A stretch of 44,045 nucleotides of DNA from positions 1 through 44,045 of the forward strand of contig JAUCBJ010008656.1 of NCBI GenBank assembly GCA_032718475.1, given 5' to 3'. Each line of letters starts with the position of its first letter. Positions within the stretch are counted from its first letter, which is position 1. The translations under genes were made by a program, and so were the position numbers. This document shows, piece by piece, positions 42,001 through 44,045 of this stretch. This DNA comes from Nemertoderma westbladi (taxonomy: Eukaryota > Xenacoelomorpha > Nemertodermatida > Nemertodermatidae). The notes under the pieces are model-generated. The model was given only the letters and a program-made list of their open reading frames with translations, did no database searches and was not told the origin of the DNA.

Positions 42001-42799
42001 ATTAAAGTCAACAAAGTCAACTTATTTTCCTAAAAAAATGTGATTTTTAACTCCAAATACATTATATGGATAGGAAAATACATTATTATTCTGGTTGATG
42101 CATAATATTCTAGCAGTACTGAACAGACATTATTTCACAAGAAATAAATGATTATATTTCCCTTACGACCGATTCATTAAAGATAATTGTTTTAAATTAA
42201 TTCGCGTAGTCTGTAAATCGCGCAATCAGGGTTTATCACGTTGGTTTTATGCAATTATGTAAAATTGCGCACCAGCTGCAACACCATATGTACGAATAAC
42301 TCTTTAAACAGATAATTATTAAAATTTCTCAATAATTTACAATAACTGACAGAACAGTTTCACAATTCACACAAGTAATTAGGCCGACTAGTTTACCCCG
42401 GTTACATTAGTGAGATACACTAATTTGGGACTTGCCGGGTAATTTATTCCTTGGAGAACAGGGGAAGGAGAGAATGCAAATAAAATTCCCCACCCCCCCC
42501 CCCCCCCCCCCCCCCAGTTTTGATAGCGAAGTTATCTTAGTTTTAGTTAGGATAGGATCAGCACTCCCAGAAGACTTCCGTCCGCATTCACAATGGGTAA
42601 TCCTGGGTATGACATCATCAACCAGCTGTCTATTGAACTCGCTTTCTTAAAAACTTCAAATCAAACTCATTTTCTCTAGTCGAACCATGTGAAACAGAAA
42701 TTATCTTTTACTTATTAGACATAAAAATAACTGCTCAACTTTTGATGATTTTCCTGTAAACCTCGTTATACTTGCGGCCTATATGTTAGCTTAGCACCA
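42001..42799. other. Unassigned AT-rich region with a C23 run
   Basis: No gene. 42493-42515 is 23 consecutive C. Unlike the runs in the foldback elements, I find no inverted partner nearby. Confidence 0.5.
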
Positions 42800-44045
42800 C
42801 ATTTAACATATTTAATCTGTTTTTCAATCAAAAATGTTTTTTTCCCAGATATTTTAAAAAAGGCCAAAATTATCCCAATTTTTAAATCCGAAGATCCAAC
42901 AGATAAAAAGAACTAACCGTCCCATATCTATTTTACCAATTTTCACCAAAATTTATGAACGTATTATCAACACACATACACTAAGGCTGTAGCTTACCTA
43001 AACAAATACGAATTATTATCTCCATCACAGCACGGATTCCGTAAACAAATTACTACTATCGACGCACTCCTTACCATTACAGAACAACTACTGGAATCTC
43101 TCACAACCAGAGCTCCGCCTGCTTAATCTCAGTAGACCTCAATAAGGCTTTTGACACAATAATATGTAGAGACTCCTTAAAAACTGGAACTCTATGCGGT
43201 ACCCCCCAGGGATCGATCTTAAGCCCGATTATATTTTTTATACATCAACGACCTACCGAACTGTACTAAATTACTGGATACACTTTTTGCAGACAACACG
43301 ACCCTACTTTACTGTAACAAAAATACTCACACACTTATTTGTATTGTTAATGCTGAACTACGGAAGCTTAATGAATGGCTCACGGACAATAAACTCTCCT
43401 TGCATCTAAAAAAAAACAGAAGACACGTTCGCGGGGCATCGCGCAGCACGCGAACTTGAGCAAGTTCTAAACAAGTTCGATTTGATCTGGAGTCAAAAGT
43501 TCGAGAGGTATTTGCCCGTAACTTTCAAAAATATGGGAACCTTTTCTCTAGTATGCCCATAGAAAATTGAGTTGAAAATGGTTAAAATCTTCAAAAGTTA
43601 CTTACGAATGAATTTTTCATTATAGACGGACAGACAGACAGACATAAAATTTTGCCCTATTTAGTAATTATAATTGTGCGCTAAGGCTCGCCCTGACTGC
43701 GTGGCTCGCCCCACATTATCTTGGACAATCGCAATTCAAATACAATAATTCCGGATGTAAGCCTTCATTCAACTTACTCCAATAACTAAAACTACGGCAT
43801 AAAATTTTCTATGAATCTACTTAGACAATAAAATAAACTGGAAAATTCACTGCAACCATGTATTAGCAACAATATCAAAATTATCCGGGATCTTCTTTAA
43901 ACTGAGACACATTGGATTCTACCTCTTGATATTCTTAGAACTCTTTACTTCGCTCTAGTACAACCCTTATATAATATACGGAATACCTCTTTGGGGAAAT
44001 AGTAACCACTGCTAAAAAATCAAAGTGCAAGTTAACAAAATAGTT
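42800..44045 (+). pseudogene. CR1-like LINE reverse transcriptase, broken and interrupted, runs off the window
   Basis: RT pieces in order, with stops and frame changes: FPDILKKAKIIPIFKS, then YLNKYELLSPSQHGFRKQ, then SVDLNKAFDTI. After a deletion come CGTPQGSILSPIIF and LNEWLTDNKLSLHLKK. The metal-binding motif region reads LFADN, so an Asp of FADD has changed. An unrelated block occupies about 43410-43770. The thumb then resumes (NKINWKIHCNHVLA, LRTLYFALVQPLIIYGIPLWG) up to the right edge. It is related to, but not the same as, the LINE at 17786. Confidence 0.75.
43410..43770. mobile_element. Insertion in the LINE, SINE-like, with a GACA tract
   Basis: Splits the LINE between LHLKK and the thumb region. 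It includes GCAGCACGCGAACTTGAGCA near its left side and GACGGACAGACAGACAGACA at about 43626-43645. There is no ORF and no clear pol III box, so its identity is unknown. Confidence 0.45.

Overview
The window is animal nuclear DNA. It holds a spliced gene with GT...AG introns, AT-rich non-coding DNA, and LTR retrotransposons, LINEs, foldback elements and minisatellites that together exceed genic sequence several-fold. Nothing fixes the species. The mix of BEL/Pao, Gypsy and CR1-like elements, a serine racemase gene and an FCS/MBT gene suits a marine invertebrate, but that is inference.

Only two host genes can be supported. (1) A serine racemase-like gene lies on the minus strand at 28922-41436. 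I rebuilt it as five exons (41192-41436, 40515-40776, 29514-29668, 29237-29377, 28922-29090) joining in phase to 323 residues, with a polyadenylation signal at 28902-28907. (2) A single-exon FCS zinc-finger plus four-MBT-repeat protein of 567 residues lies on the plus strand at 24037-25740. It resembles L3MBTL2/MBTD1 and is richer in G+C than its surroundings.

Layout. 1-5727: 5' part of a minus-strand BEL/Pao-type element with two overlapping ORFs, a leader of about 2.3 kb, and an LTR. 5728-8101: decayed Gypsy fragment (gag zinc knuckle, RNase H, integrase). 8102-17210: a second, internally deleted minus-strand element with an LTR at each end, a BEL/Pao integrase and a decayed accessory ORF with a possible zinc finger. 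17786-18932: 3' end of a CR1-like LINE. 19570-20378 and 26347-28510: two members of one large foldback family with poly-C/poly-G runs inside the arms, the second split by a LINE. 20624-20695: tRNA-derived sequence. 21362-23745: composite palindrome made of inverted 68-bp arrays. 24037-25740: MBT gene. 28902-41436: serine racemase gene. 41742-42000: small foldback element. 42800-44045: broken CR1-like LINE with an insertion.

The most unusual structure is the 10.8-kb second intron of the serine racemase gene. It holds about 4 kb of a 63/57-bp minisatellite that ends 18 nt before the exon 3 splice acceptor, and a second array of 19 copies of a 60-bp unit. On the gene's sense strand every 60-bp unit carries a good-looking splice acceptor, and a possible donor 33 nt further on. 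The array may act as repeated decoy or poison mini-exons. That is a hypothesis drawn from the sequence alone.
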